A stretch of 64,000 nt of DNA from Peribacillus frigoritolerans (GCF_001636405.1 NZ_KV440950.1:1449712-1513711); one strand, 5' to 3'. Positions 51,455-61,098 are shown, counted from the first letter of the stretch. Notes: generated by a model from the letters alone, not told the origin. Numbers and translations are program-made.

Positions 51455-52687
51455 ATGGAAGGTCATGAGAAGCAAAATAAAGATGTAAGCGTGTGGTGCC
51501 TGATCAGTATGGCATCGATTCCATTGGTTATGACACTTGGAAATTCAATGCTTATCCCGGTTTTGCCCATTTTCGAGGAAAAGGTGGGGATATCTTCATT
51601 TCAATCAAGTATGGTGATAACAAGCTATTCCGTTGCATCCATCTTTTTAATTCCCATTGCAGGCTATTTATCAGATCGATTCGGACGGAAAATGGTCATT
51701 CTGCCAAGCTTGATCCTAGCCCTTATCGGTGGTTTGATCGCTGGTTATGCGTCATGGAAAATAGACAATCCCTATACATGGATCATCATTGGGAGGGTAT
51801 TGCAAGGGATTGGGGCGTCTGGTGCCTCACCCATCATTTTGCCTTTAGTGGGGGATTTATACAAAGATGATGATGAAAAAACAAGTTCTTGTTTGGGAAT
51901 CATAGAAACCTCGAATACGTTTGGGAAAGTGCTTAGTCCAATATTGGGTTCACTGTTTGCAGCATTTATCTGGTTTTTACCATTCTTCTCGATTTCATTC
52001 TTCAGTTTAATATCTATTGTTTTGGTCTTTTTCTTTATAAAGGTACCAAAGGAGAAGGATGAGCCGAAGAAATTCAAGGATTTCTGGCATGATACGAAAA
52101 AAATATTCAAGAAGGAAGGAAAATGGTTATACACGGTTTTCCTCATTGGTGTCTTTGTCATGTTGGTTTTGTTCGGTGTTCTTTTCTTTTTGTCTGATAA
52201 TTTGGAAAAAATCCATGATTTGCATGGTATCAAAAAAGGTTTAGTGATAGCGATCCCGCTATTTTTTCTTTGCGTATCTTCTTATGTTGCAGGGAAAAAA
52301 ATCAAGGGGGAATTACCAATCATGAAAAAGATCATCATGATCAGTTTAGCTGTCCTTTCAATCAGCCTTGTATTTGTCGGTTTTACTAAAAACAGGGTCG
52401 TCCTTTTATTGATAATAACAAGCTTGGTGGGCATAGCAATTGGTGCTTTATTGCCGACACTCGACGCAATCATCACTCAAAATATAGAAAAGGAACAGCG
52501 GGGGACGATAACCTCCTTCTACATGTCATCAAGGTTCATCGGCGTTGCGGCAGGCCCTCCGGTCATGTCCCTTGTCATGAAAAATCATATCAATTTGACC
52601 TATATCATTTCTGGGATCATCGGTATAGGCATCGTATTGATCGTTATGAAATTCATCAGTTCAGACAAAAAAGAAGCTGCTGCCTAA
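51455..52687 (+). CDS. MFS transporter (YmfD/YfmO-like)
   Basis: 410 residues, ATG 51455 behind GAGGAGTG. Twelve helices with GYLSDRFGRKMV after helix 2 (motif A) and GRVLQGIGASGASPIILPLVGD (motif C, typical of drug-proton antiporters). The central loop is KEKDEPKKFKDFWHDTKK. This branch includes multidrug and siderophore exporters of Bacillus; the cargo is unknown. It is followed by a terminator and a LysE-type exporter, and the three transporters at 49-53 kb are all exporters. Confidence 0.85.
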   Translation: MEGHEKQNKDVSVWCLISMASIPLVMTLGNSMLIPVLPIFEEKVGISSFQSSMVITSYSVASIFLIPIAGYLSDRFGRKMVILPSLILALIGGLIAGYASWKIDNPYTWIIIGRVLQGIGASGASPIILPLVGDLYKDDDEKTSSCLGIIETSNTFGKVLSPILGSLFAAFIWFLPFFSISFFSLISIVLVFFFIKVPKEKDEPKKFKDFWHDTKKIFKKEGKWLYTVFLIGVFVMLVLFGVLFFLSDNLEKIHDLHGIKKGLVIAIPLFFLCVSSYVAGKKIKGELPIMKKIIMISLAVLSISLVFVGFTKNRVVLLLIITSLVGIAIGALLPTLDAIITQNIEKEQRGTITSFYMSSRFIGVAAGPPVMSLVMKNHINLTYIISGIIGIGIVLIVMKFISSDKKEAAA

Positions 52688-52706
52688 TCGGCTTCAATAC
52701 ATCTCC

Positions 52707-52737
52707 AAAAAGCCGGGCTTTCCCACGGCTTTTTTTG
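52707..52737 (+). terminator. Terminator of the MFS gene
   Basis: AAAAGCCG / CGGCTTTTTTT. Confidence 0.75.
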
Positions 52738-52830
52738 TGAATCGGGAAATTTTTTTGGCATGTGGTTATAGGCAGAGGGTTGTCACATAAAATGTACAAG
52801 TCATGAACTAGCTCGAAGGAGTGATGCTTT

Positions 52831-53463
52831 TTGAGTGTACATTTACTGCTAAGTTACTTTTTCTTAGGACTTACCCTTGCAGCACCGATCGGCCCGGTGA
52901 ACTCCGCTCGTATCGATAAAGGAATCAAGAACGGGTTTTGGCACGCCTGGATCGTTGGGGCAGGGTCGATGATCGCAGATGCCTTGTTCATGATTTTAGT
53001 ATATGTAGGAATGGTGCGGTTTTTAGAAATCCCGATCGTCCAGATATTTCTTTGGCTTTTTGGCGGATTTGTGCTTATCTATTCCGGGATCGAAAGTATA
53101 TTACGGGTCAATACGATATTATTAAATGAATACAGGAATAGAGATTCTTTAATTTCCTGTTTTTTGACTGGGTTCATCATGTCCGTGACCAGTCCATTGT
53201 CCATTTTATTTTGGTTGGGGATATATGGATCTGTTTTAGCTAAAACGGCTTCAAGTTATGGGACATCCCAACTTTTCATTTATAGCGGGATGATCTTTCT
53301 TGGTCTTACTTGCTGGGACTTTTTTGTTGCGGCATTAACGAATGGATTTCGCAGGTTTTTAAATGAAAAAAGCTTAATGGCCATTTCGATCATCTCTGGT
53401 TTATCATTGGTCGGCTTTGGGGTTTATTTTGCTTATCAAGGCATTTCTGCCATCCTATCTTAA
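52831..53463 (+). CDS. LysE family exporter, copy 2
   Basis: 210 residues from TTG 52831 behind GAAGGAGTGATG. The N-terminal block LAAPIGPVNSARIDKGIKNGFWHAWIVGAG and GFIMSVTSPLSILFWLGIYGSVLAK make it a close paralogue of the exporter at 49266. Six hydrophobic segments, normal LysE length. It is transcribed towards an APC permease and away from its paralogue, so the pair is an inverted, dispersed duplication around asnA and an MFS gene. Substrate unknown. Confidence 0.85.
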   Translation: MSVHLLLSYFFLGLTLAAPIGPVNSARIDKGIKNGFWHAWIVGAGSMIADALFMILVYVGMVRFLEIPIVQIFLWLFGGFVLIYSGIESILRVNTILLNEYRNRDSLISCFLTGFIMSVTSPLSILFWLGIYGSVLAKTASSYGTSQLFIYSGMIFLGLTCWDFFVAALTNGFRRFLNEKSLMAISIISGLSLVGFGVYFAYQGISAILS

Positions 53464-53566
53464 AGGAGAATGCTTCAGGTTATTACATAGGGTATTTGAA
53501 AACTTCTTCCTTGCATAATTCATTGTGGCATTATCAACACTATGAATGATGGAAGGGGGTAATGTT

Positions 53567-54985
53567 ATGACAACAAAAGCCAATTGCAGTTCAGCGAAAG
53601 GAAAGGCTATCCAAGATTCCAATGCTTCGGGTGAACAACAGGGCGACATGAAATGGTGGCAGCTATCATTGGTCGGCGTAGGCTGTACGATCGGGACAGG
53701 GTATTTCCTCGGATCGACCATAGGGATTAAAACGACTGGGCCATCCATTGTATTTTCATTTGTATTGGCTGCACTGGGTACCTATATCGTTTATAATCTG
53801 CTTGCCAAGATGACGGCTGCCGATCCTCAAGAAGGTTCTTTTTGTTATTATGCCAATAAAGCATTTGGACGATGGGCGGGCTTTAGCTGTGGCTGGAATT
53901 ATTGGTCCTCCAATATATTGATCATGGGAAGCCAGCTTACTGCACTTTCGCTATTATCTCAATTTTGGTTCCCGAAAGTGCCGCTTTGGCTATTTGCATC
54001 CGGTTTTGCCATTGTTTCAATTGTGGTGGTATTGCTGGGAACAAAAGGGTTCGACAGGGTGGAAAACATCCTTGCTGTTATTAAGACAGCAGCAATCGTA
54101 ATGTTTATCATCATTGCAATATGTGCCGTTTGCGGCTGGTTCGGTCTTGCTGGAGCAAAACCGCCATCATTTCCGAATACGTTCAATGAATTATTCCCAA
54201 AAGGGTTAAAGGGGTTTTGGACATCCCTTATCTATGCCTTTTATGCGTTTGGCGGCATTGAGGTCATTGGATTGATGGCGATGCAGCTTAAAAAGAAAGA
54301 AGATGCACCAAAGGCAGGGACGATCATGCTCTTGGTCCTTACCATTATATATGTGGTTTCATTGGGATTAGCCGTAACCATGATTTCGTTAGGGGCATTC
54401 AGTGAAAAAGAAAGCCCATTCGTTTCGGCATTGGACAGTTATCACCTGACATTTTTCCCGCACGTTTTTAATGGTGCGATCATCATTGCCGGTTTCTCGA
54501 CGATGACCGCTTCACTATTCGGTGTAACCAATTTATTGGTAACGCTATCCAATGATGGGAATGCACCCGCATTATTCATGCAAAAGATCAAGAAATTCAA
54601 AGATCTTCCGCTGCCGTCACTGGGGCTTGGAGCCTTAGGTCTTTTAGGATCAATCATCACTGCCTTGCTCCTGCCAGGAAAGATTTATGAATACATTACA
54701 ACATCAGCTGGTATATTGCTTTTGTATAATTGGGCATTCATCATTCTTTCTTCATTCAAAATCTTGGAAAATAAGATGTGGAGTAAGATTACGGCGGTTT
54801 TCGGACTGCTTTTAATTTTAGCGGCCGTAAGTGGAACACTGCTTGAAAAAGAGATACGTCCAGGGTTTTTCATCAGCCTTTTATTCATGGTGATCATCGG
54901 TCTTGCAGCCGTTTTCATGAAGTTCAAGGTATGGAATAAGAACAAGGCAATGGCCGCAAAAGCGAGTAAATCAGGACTTGATTAA
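53567..54985 (+). CDS. APC family amino acid permease
   Basis: 472 residues, ATG 53567 behind GGAAGGGGGTAATG. After a hydrophilic N-terminus (1-27) come about twelve helices: WWQLSLVGVGCTIGTGYFLGS (signature glycine-rich TM1), ADPQEGSFCYYANKAFGRWAGFSCGWNYW, FYAFGGIEVIGLMAMQLKK (TM6 region), and NAPALFMQ-K. The pattern is that of D-Ser/D-Ala/Gly and aromatic-type APC importers. No specificity can be read. Its own terminator follows. Confidence 0.85.
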   Translation: MTTKANCSSAKGKAIQDSNASGEQQGDMKWWQLSLVGVGCTIGTGYFLGSTIGIKTTGPSIVFSFVLAALGTYIVYNLLAKMTAADPQEGSFCYYANKAFGRWAGFSCGWNYWSSNILIMGSQLTALSLLSQFWFPKVPLWLFASGFAIVSIVVVLLGTKGFDRVENILAVIKTAAIVMFIIIAICAVCGWFGLAGAKPPSFPNTFNELFPKGLKGFWTSLIYAFYAFGGIEVIGLMAMQLKKKEDAPKAGTIMLLVLTIIYVVSLGLAVTMISLGAFSEKESPFVSALDSYHLTFFPHVFNGAIIIAGFSTMTASLFGVTNLLVTLSNDGNAPALFMQKIKKFKDLPLPSLGLGALGLLGSIITALLLPGKIYEYITTSAGILLLYNWAFIILSSFKILENKMWSKITAVFGLLLILAAVSGTLLEKEIRPGFFISLLFMVIIGLAAVFMKFKVWNKNKAMAAKASKSGLD

Positions 54986-55022
54986 AAAAGGAACTCGACT
55001 ATTCAAAGTCGAGTTCCTTTCG
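54984..55022. terminator. Bidirectional terminator
   Basis: AAAGGAACTCGAC / GTCGAGTTCCTTT perfect stem between the convergent permease and RNase J genes. Confidence 0.85.
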
Positions 55023-55030
55023 ATTTGGCG

Positions 55031-56704
55031 CTAAATTTCAATGATTATTGGAAGGATCATTGGTTTTTTCTTAGTTTGATTAAAGAGATATTGCCCCAGT
55101 TCCTTCTTAATGGTTTGTTTAATGATGTTCCACCGGTATATCTTTTCACTTTGTAAGTCGTTGACCGTTTTCGTGACAAGACGATTTACATTTTTAAGGA
55201 GGTCCTCGGAATTTTGGACATATACAAATCCACGGGAAATGGTATCGGGTCCTGATACTATTTTTCTTTCCGTCTTGCTTAGTGTTATGACGATGACGAG
55301 CATTCCATCTTCGGAAAGCTGCTTACGGTCCCGCAGAACGATTTCTCCAACATCCCCGACGCCAACACCGTCGACAAAGGTATTGCCGGCAGCCACCTTT
55401 CTTGTTTGACGGGCAACGGAGTTTTCAATATCCACTACATCACCATTATTGATGATGAAAGTGTGGTCCTTCTCCACCCCGACAGACTCAGCTAACAATC
55501 GATGCTGGTGCAGCATCCGATACTCACCGTGAATCGGGATGAAATACTTAGGTTTCATCAGGGTAAGCATGAGCTTTAACTCTTCCTGATATGCATGTCC
55601 GGATACATGCATGCCCGTTACAGTCCCGGAACCGTAAATGACTTTGGCGCCCAGTTGAAACAGGTTGTCGATGATGCGTGAAACATCCCGTTCATTTCCG
55701 GGTATTGGTGTGGAGGCAAGAATCACTGTGTCATCAGGCAAAATGCTCATATCCCGATAATTCGAGCTGGAAAGGCGGGAAAGGGCGGCAAACGGCTCTC
55801 CTTGACTTCCTGTACATAAAACCGCGACCCTTTCCGGAGCATAACTATCGACTTCTTGTGGTTGGATAAGCATCCCATCAGGAACCTCGAGATAGCCGCG
55901 TTCAATGGCAACGGTTACGACGTTCACCATGCTTCGTCCAATCAGGGCCAGTTTCCGGTTTGTCTTCTGTGCAGCGTTCACAACTTGTTGAACACGATTG
56001 ACATTTGAAGCGAATGTCGAAAGGATGACTTTCTGTTTTGCCTGCATGAAGGCCTCTTCAATATGGCTGCCAACCAGATGCTCCGAGGGACTGGAGCCGG
56101 GACGCTCTGCGTTCGTGCTTTCCGATAGTAGAACGAGGACACCTTCACTCCCGATTTTGGCCATTTTATGAATATCGGGATACTGATCATTCATCGGAGT
56201 CAAGTCAAACTTGAAGTCCCCTGTATGAACGACCGTGCCTTCCGGCGTATGCATGGTGACTCCGAGGCAATCGGGAATACTATGATTCGTTTTGAAAAAG
56301 TCCAGAACCATTTCCCCGAATTCCAGCTTTGAATCCGAATCGATCTGGATTAATTCCGTATCACCCAAAAGGTTATGTTCTTTTAACTTCAATTCAATCA
56401 AACCAAGTGTTAAACGTGTGGCATAAATGGGCACATTCAATTTTTTCAAGAAATAAGGGATACCGCCGATATGATCTTCATGCCCATGAGTCACAATCAA
56501 AGCGCGGATCTTCTCCTTATTCTCCTGAAGAAAGGAAATATCAGGAATGATCAAATCGACTCCTAATAAACTTTCATCAGGAAACTTTGCACCACAATCA
56601 ATAATGACGATATCGTTAGAATATTGAATCACATACATGTTTTTACCGATTTCATTCACTCCGCCCAGAGCCAATATGGACAAAGCATTCTCTTTCACAC
56701 TCAA
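55031..56704 (-). CDS. Ribonuclease J family protein
   Basis: 557 residues from TTG 56704 behind AAAGGAGG. Metallo-beta-lactamase core HGHEDH (H73-H78), HTGDFKFDLTP, then the beta-CASP domain (FASNVNRVQQVVNAAQK, CTGSQGEP, STPIPGNE, HVSGHA, PIHGEYRMLHQH) and a C-terminal domain ending KKPMILPIIIEI. Length and motifs match RNase J (5'-3' exo and endonuclease of RNA decay). By memory it equals neither Bacillus subtilis J1 nor J2 closely, so it may be a third paralogue; this needs comparison with the rest of the genome. Confidence 0.88.
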   Translation of the reverse strand: MSVKENALSILALGGVNEIGKNMYVIQYSNDIVIIDCGAKFPDESLLGVDLIIPDISFLQENKEKIRALIVTHGHEDHIGGIPYFLKKLNVPIYATRLTLGLIELKLKEHNLLGDTELIQIDSDSKLEFGEMVLDFFKTNHSIPDCLGVTMHTPEGTVVHTGDFKFDLTPMNDQYPDIHKMAKIGSEGVLVLLSESTNAERPGSSPSEHLVGSHIEEAFMQAKQKVILSTFASNVNRVQQVVNAAQKTNRKLALIGRSMVNVVTVAIERGYLEVPDGMLIQPQEVDSYAPERVAVLCTGSQGEPFAALSRLSSSNYRDMSILPDDTVILASTPIPGNERDVSRIIDNLFQLGAKVIYGSGTVTGMHVSGHAYQEELKLMLTLMKPKYFIPIHGEYRMLHQHRLLAESVGVEKDHTFIINNGDVVDIENSVARQTRKVAAGNTFVDGVGVGDVGEIVLRDRKQLSEDGMLVIVITLSKTERKIVSGPDTISRGFVYVQNSEDLLKNVNRLVTKTVNDLQSEKIYRWNIIKQTIKKELGQYLFNQTKKKPMILPIIIEI

Positions 56705-56801
56705 GTAGATAGACCTCCTTTATTATGATAAGGATAGTGTTTCCTTAGGTCGCTTTTATAAAACCAACTCTTTTTTAAATCAGGCTAATTCAAGAAGCCA
56801 T

Positions 56802-56831
56802 AAAAAAAACACCTGCCGCTTACGGTAGGTG
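56802..56831 (-). terminator. Terminator of the TetR-like gene
   Basis: CACCTACCG / CGGCAGGTG on the minus strand followed by eight T. Confidence 0.75.
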
Positions 56832-56845
56832 CATATCTTCAATCT

Positions 56846-57739
56846 TCATCGGCTCAAGCAAGAATGGATGCTTTCTTCAAAAGTCTCCAATGCTTGGATC
56901 TGTGAAGCATATCCAGTTTTCAGAGTGGCCAGCAGACTTTCTATCAGAAATTCTCGCGGTTTGTCTGACTGCATCAGCTCATCTTGGATGAAGTCGACCA
57001 ATTCAATGGCTCTTCTTCGATCTTCATCGCAAGGAATAGCCTTGTTTATCGCTTTTTTCAATTCCGTGGTGGAATGAAGCAAATCATTATGGCAAGCATC
57101 AAGCTGGTTTGTGAATTTTGGAAACCACGTATCCATTAATTCCGGGTCAATGATCTGTTCCCCGCTTTCAGCCACTTCATTGACTAAGTGGACAATGCGA
57201 TTCATGCAATAGCGGATAATTTGTATGTCCGGTGTACCGGCGGGATTAGCACGGTAACTAAAATGATTCATGTGGGTCATCATCGAATGAAAGATAATGA
57301 CGCTATCTAAAAGATAGGGTTTTTTACTCTCACCGAAGATATCGATAAAACGGTTATACATCCAGCGTAAGCTCAACAATAGCGTCTTATTGATGAATTG
57401 CTTTAATTCTTCATCATTGGAAACACGGACTTCTTCGATCAGGATAAGCAATTTGCTTTGCTTATTCACCATCAATTGCAGTTCGAGCTGCCGGATGAAA
57501 ATTTCAATATCGGCGGAATCTTGACCAATCAACAGTTTTTCCCGTTCATGGCGAATCTTTGTATAAAAGGAGCGGAAAATAGCTATAAATAATTCACCCT
57601 TCGAAGGGAAATAATTATAAAATGTACCTTTTGATATACCGCTGCCGTCTAAAATGTCCTGAATGGACGTCGCTTGGTAGCCTTTGTCAATAAACAGCTT
57701 ATGAGCCGTATCGATGACATTCTGTCTTCGATTGTTCAT
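56846..57739 (-). CDS. TetR/AcrR family regulator, long form
   Basis: 297 residues, longer than the usual 190-220. ATG 57739 behind AGGTGATATA. HTH: NVIDTAHKLFIDKGYQATSIQDILDGSGISKGTFYNYFPSKGELF (about 7-52), then an extended helical ligand domain. It is divergent from a DHA2 drug exporter, and two copies of ATAC(C/T)GCT(C/T)GT(A/C)TAA lie in the space between, so it almost surely represses that exporter and itself. Confidence 0.85.
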   Translation of the reverse strand: MNNRRQNVIDTAHKLFIDKGYQATSIQDILDGSGISKGTFYNYFPSKGELFIAIFRSFYTKIRHEREKLLIGQDSADIEIFIRQLELQLMVNKQSKLLILIEEVRVSNDEELKQFINKTLLLSLRWMYNRFIDIFGESKKPYLLDSVIIFHSMMTHMNHFSYRANPAGTPDIQIIRYCMNRIVHLVNEVAESGEQIIDPELMDTWFPKFTNQLDACHNDLLHSTTELKKAINKAIPCDEDRRRAIELVDFIQDELMQSDKPREFLIESLLATLKTGYASQIQALETFEESIHSCLSR

Positions 57740-57758
57740 TATATCACCTGATTTTCAT

Positions 57759-57774
57759 TATACTGCTTGTATAA
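57759..57774. promoter_or_regulatory. TetR operator-like site 1
   Basis: ATACTGCTTGTATAA, 20 bases upstream of the TetR start; partly palindromic. Confidence 0.5.
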
Positions 57775-57884
57775 AATTAATCGTACTCTATTTTTCATCA
57801 CAGCACAAACCCTTATTTAAACCAGTAAATTTTTATTGCAAAAAATGAACTAGGGGTATATTATTGATTTTGTGAGTTTTTAAT

Positions 57885-57900
57885 ATACCGCTCGTCTAAT
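57885..57900. promoter_or_regulatory. TetR operator-like site 2
   Basis: ATACCGCTCGTCTAAT, same pattern as site 1, 40 bases upstream of the exporter start. Confidence 0.5.
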
Positions 57901-57939
57901 TAAATGAACCAATAGTTTGAATGGAGGAATAGATAAAAA

Positions 57940-59445
57940 GTGAGTACTGCACAAATAAATGAGAAAAAAGGTTCGTATGGCATTTTGGCCATACTGATGG
58001 TCGGTGCGTTCATAGCGATACTGAATTCAACCCTTTTAAATATTGCACTGCCATCAATCCAAATAGACTTGGGAATCGAGACTTCCACAGTCCAATGGCT
58101 GACAACGGGCTACATGCTCGTGAACGGAATCATGATTCCGACAACTGCCTTCTTAATAAAAAAATATTCGGTGCGTAATCTGTTCCTGACAGCCATGCTC
58201 CTATTCTCAATCGGGACGATCGTGGCAGGTGTCGCGCATGTATTCCCGCTATTATTGAGTGCACGTATGGTTCAGGCTGCAGGTTCGGCAATCATGATGC
58301 CATTATTAATGAACGTACTTTTAACTTCTTTCCCTGTTGAAAAACGGGGCTCGGCAATGGGACTATTCGGTTTGGTCATGATGTTTGCCCCTGCAATCGG
58401 GCCGACGCTTTCAGGCTGGATCATCGAACATTATGATTGGAGAATGCTATTCCATTTCATTACTCCGCTAGCTTTACTAGTGCTTATTTTCGGCTTCTTC
58501 AAACTTAAAGACCACAAGGAAAAAGTCGATATCTCAATTGATAAAATATCGGTCATCCTTTCAAGCTTAGGCTTCGGCGGTTTGCTTTACGGATTCAGTT
58601 CGGCAGGCAGCAAGGGGTGGGATAGCCTTGAGGTATACGGAACACTGATTGTCGGTGCCATCTCCCTGATTCTTTTCATAACACGCCAGCTTAAAATGGA
58701 AACACCAATGCTTGAGTTCAATATCTTCAAGCACCCGATGTTCGCTTTATCCGCAACGATCTCAATCGTACTGAACATGGCGATGTTCTCGGGGATGATC
58801 TTAATTCCGATGTACACACAAACAGTACGTGGCATTTCACCATTCGATTCTGGATTATTGATGCTTCCAGGTGCGTTATTAATGGCCCTCATGTCACCGG
58901 TCACCGGTAAGCTTTTCGATAAGTTCGGTGCCCGCATCCTTGCTTCAATCGGTTTGCTTATCACCGTGGTAACCACGTATCTGCTAAGTAAATTATCAAT
59001 GGAAACCACGTATACAGAAATTGTAATCCTGTTTTCCGTTCGTTCCTTCGGGATGTCAATGTCCATGATGCCGATCATGACAAATGGTTTGAACTCGCTG
59101 CCAGCCCGCATGAACCCGCACGGTACAGCCATGAATAACACACTGAACCAAATTTCCGGTGCGATCGGTACGGCATTGCTCGTTACGGTCATGTCTAACC
59201 GTGCAGCTTCTACTGCCGAAGATTTAATGACGAAAGCGATGAGCAAATTAACGAGCCAGCCCACCGCTGAGATGATGGGCCAAATGAAAGCCCAAATCGG
59301 GATGCAGGCAATGCTGGATGGAATTAACTTCTCCTTCTTTGTATCTACCTTCATTGCTGGTGTGGCGCTGATTCTGGCATTATTCATTAAGCGTGCTTGG
59401 CCGGCTGAAGAAAAACCAGCTGTGAAAAAAGATCAAACCGCTTAA
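57940..59445 (+). CDS. DHA2-family multidrug MFS exporter
   Basis: 501 residues from GTG 57940 behind GGAGGAAT. Fourteen helices, with LNIALPSIQIDLGIETSTVQWLTTGYMLVNG (EmrB/QacA signature), RMVQAAGSAIMMPLLMNVL and GLVMMFAPAIGPTLSGWIIEHYDWRMLFHFI (motif C). Such proton antiporters export drugs or peptides. Divergent from the long TetR regulator that likely controls it; followed by a strong terminator. Confidence 0.88.
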   Translation: MSTAQINEKKGSYGILAILMVGAFIAILNSTLLNIALPSIQIDLGIETSTVQWLTTGYMLVNGIMIPTTAFLIKKYSVRNLFLTAMLLFSIGTIVAGVAHVFPLLLSARMVQAAGSAIMMPLLMNVLLTSFPVEKRGSAMGLFGLVMMFAPAIGPTLSGWIIEHYDWRMLFHFITPLALLVLIFGFFKLKDHKEKVDISIDKISVILSSLGFGGLLYGFSSAGSKGWDSLEVYGTLIVGAISLILFITRQLKMETPMLEFNIFKHPMFALSATISIVLNMAMFSGMILIPMYTQTVRGISPFDSGLLMLPGALLMALMSPVTGKLFDKFGARILASIGLLITVVTTYLLSKLSMETTYTEIVILFSVRSFGMSMSMMPIMTNGLNSLPARMNPHGTAMNNTLNQISGAIGTALLVTVMSNRAASTAEDLMTKAMSKLTSQPTAEMMGQMKAQIGMQAMLDGINFSFFVSTFIAGVALILALFIKRAWPAEEKPAVKKDQTA

Positions 59446-59460
59446 ATGAAACAATAAAAG

Positions 59461-59503
59461 GCCCTATGCCACCTGAATCGTTCAGGCAGCATAGGGCTTT
59501 TTC
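59461..59503 (+). terminator. Terminator of the DHA2 exporter
   Basis: GCCCTATGC and CCTGAA pair in order with TTCAGG and GCATAGGGC; TTTTT follows. Confidence 0.85.
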
Positions 59504-59544
59504 TATTCTGCCTTTCAAGTTAAGGCCTAACGGAATGTAATTCA

Positions 59545-59645
59545 GGCTGCTGCGGAATGAAGCCAAAGGATGAATAAATGGATGAAGGCAGGAATAAGAG
59601 GTGTGAAGGCAGAAATGAACAGATGCAGGATGAAAAAATGGGTGA
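59545..59645 (+). repeat. Degenerate array with TGAAGGCA words
   Basis: Four segments of 21-23 bases ending in TGAAGGCA or similar (GGATGAATAAATGGATGAAGG, GGAATAAGAGGTGTGAAGGC, GAAATGAACAGATGCAGGAT, AAAAAATGGGTGAAGGCA; first 20 or fewer of each matter). Purine-rich, weak; it lies directly 3' of the exporter terminator. Confidence 0.4.
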
Positions 59646-59751
59646 AGGCATAAAACGTATAATTTACTTATAGTCAACATAGTATTTTAGAGGTTTTTTT
59701 AAAATAGATCGGGGTTCAAAATGACGAATCCGATCATGGGAGTGAACGGAG

Positions 59752-60453
59752 ATGGAAATTAGGGTTAATCAAATTGAGTTGAATGGACTCACGTTTCAAT
59801 ATCGGGAGTGCGGGGATGTTTCTGCACCACCGCTTGTTGTTCTTCATGCACTGGGAAAAAGTTCGGAATCATGGGATGAAGCGGCTGCCGCATTAGGAGA
59901 AAGTTATCGTGTTTTAGCTTTAGATCAACGGGGCCACGGTGGGAGTGCGAGAACGAATACATATACTTTTGAATCGATGCGTGATGATTTGCTTCTTTTT
60001 GCAGATGCGCTTGATTTGGGAAGGTTTTCGCTAATGGGGCATTCCATGGGGGGGACGGTTTCCTATCTTTTCTCGCAAACTTTTCCTTCGAGGATAGAAA
60101 GGTTGATTGTCGAAGATACGCCGCCTCCTTTCTCGGATAAACCAATGGAGGTTCCTTCCAGGCCTTCTATCCCACTGCCGTTTGATTGGCGGGTAGTGCC
60201 TTCGATTCTGCAGCAGCTTAATGAACCCGATCCAGAATGGTGGGCACGCCTCACCGATATTATGATGCCGACGCTTGTTATAGGGGGCGGGGCCAGCCAT
60301 ATTCCCCAAAACAAATTGCAGGAGGTTTCCGAGCTTATCCCGAATTGCGAATTGGTGACGATAGAGGCTGCCGGACACTTTGTCCATGAAGATGATTTAC
60401 CAGCTTTCTTGTCTGTCGTAAAAAGGTTTCTTTCCAAAGGGCAGGCGCTTTAA
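59752..60453 (+). CDS. Alpha/beta hydrolase
   Basis: 233 residues, ATG 59752 behind GGAG at close distance. Nucleophile elbow GHSMGG (S98), ALDQRGHGGS (57-65), and C-terminal His in EAAGHFVHEDDLP. Where most members have GxxD the sequence reads IGGGASHIPQ, a variant I recall in a group of short hydrolases; the acid must come from elsewhere. Substrate unknown; monocistronic, convergent with the TetR gene. Confidence 0.82.
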   Translation: MEIRVNQIELNGLTFQYRECGDVSAPPLVVLHALGKSSESWDEAAAALGESYRVLALDQRGHGGSARTNTYTFESMRDDLLLFADALDLGRFSLMGHSMGGTVSYLFSQTFPSRIERLIVEDTPPPFSDKPMEVPSRPSIPLPFDWRVVPSILQQLNEPDPEWWARLTDIMMPTLVIGGGASHIPQNKLQEVSELIPNCELVTIEAAGHFVHEDDLPAFLSVVKRFLSKGQAL

Positions 60454-60459
60454 TACGAT

Positions 60460-60490
60460 AAGAGGGTTGCCTGCGCAGCCCTCTTATTTC
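60460..60490. terminator. Bidirectional terminator
   Basis: AAGAGGGTTGC / GCAGCCCTCTT, perfect 11-bp stem with CTGC loop between convergent genes. Confidence 0.75.
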
Positions 60491-61098
60491 TGCTTTAAAG
60501 GGTTTATTTTAAAGACGGCATTCACCGATTTATTATTAAGGATCTCCAGCAGCTGTTCAGCCATATAGTCAGCGCTATATTTAAAGCCAGTGTTGACCCA
60601 TTCGATGATCATGCCCAATATCGCATATGCTTGGTAACTGGAGGCAAGTTCTTTATTGATCTTAGGATTCGGCCGGTAATCTTCCAGGTCCTCCACTGGA
60701 AGTTTCTTCAACTCATTACAAATCCGTTCCAGTAATGTAGGCCATGCATTCGACTTTAGAATGAGGGTATAAATGTTTGCATGGTTGGCAACATGTTCAA
60801 ATATTTTGATGACCGAAGCCGTTAGTTCATTGATGGTGAAAGTTTCGGCGTTCTTATAAGGTTCCCGGTAAGATATGATCAAATCGGCAATCACCTCCTC
60901 CATGACCTCTTCAAGCAGTTCCTCTTTGTACTGATAGTGTTTATAAAATGTACCCCGATTAAGGTCGGCGAGTTCTACAATATCAGTAATCGATATCTCC
61001 CTGAAATCCTTACTTTGCATTAAAGAAATGAGGGATTCTTTCAAAGCCATTTTGGATTTCCTGATCCTTCTATCAATCCCAGTATTATTATCAGTCAT
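60484..61098 (-). CDS. TetR family regulator of the SDR gene
   Basis: 204 residues; ATG 61098 chosen because AAAGGATG lies nine bases before it, while ATG 61107 touches that site. HTH: ALKESLISLMQSKDFREISITDIVELADLNRGTFYKHYQYKEELLEEV (about 16-62), typical of the DhaS/TetR_C_33 group. Divergent from an SDR oxidoreductase with a shared 190-base promoter region that contains inverted copies of CGTTATTGTAC, so it probably regulates the SDR. Confidence 0.83.
   Translation of the reverse strand: MTDNNTGIDRRIRKSKMALKESLISLMQSKDFREISITDIVELADLNRGTFYKHYQYKEELLEEVMEEVIADLIISYREPYKNAETFTINELTASVIKIFEHVANHANIYTLILKSNAWPTLLERICNELKKLPVEDLEDYRPNPKINKELASSYQAYAILGMIIEWVNTGFKYSADYMAEQLLEILNNKSVNAVFKINPLKQK

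Noticed and set aside
58587..59387. 266-codon frame antisense to the DHA2 exporter
   Set aside because: Shadow of the membrane protein; no start signal.
59752..60453. Hydrolase called inactive because the usual catalytic Asp is missing
   Set aside because: The SHIPQ variant occurs, as I recall, in a set of related hydrolases, so loss of activity cannot be claimed from this.
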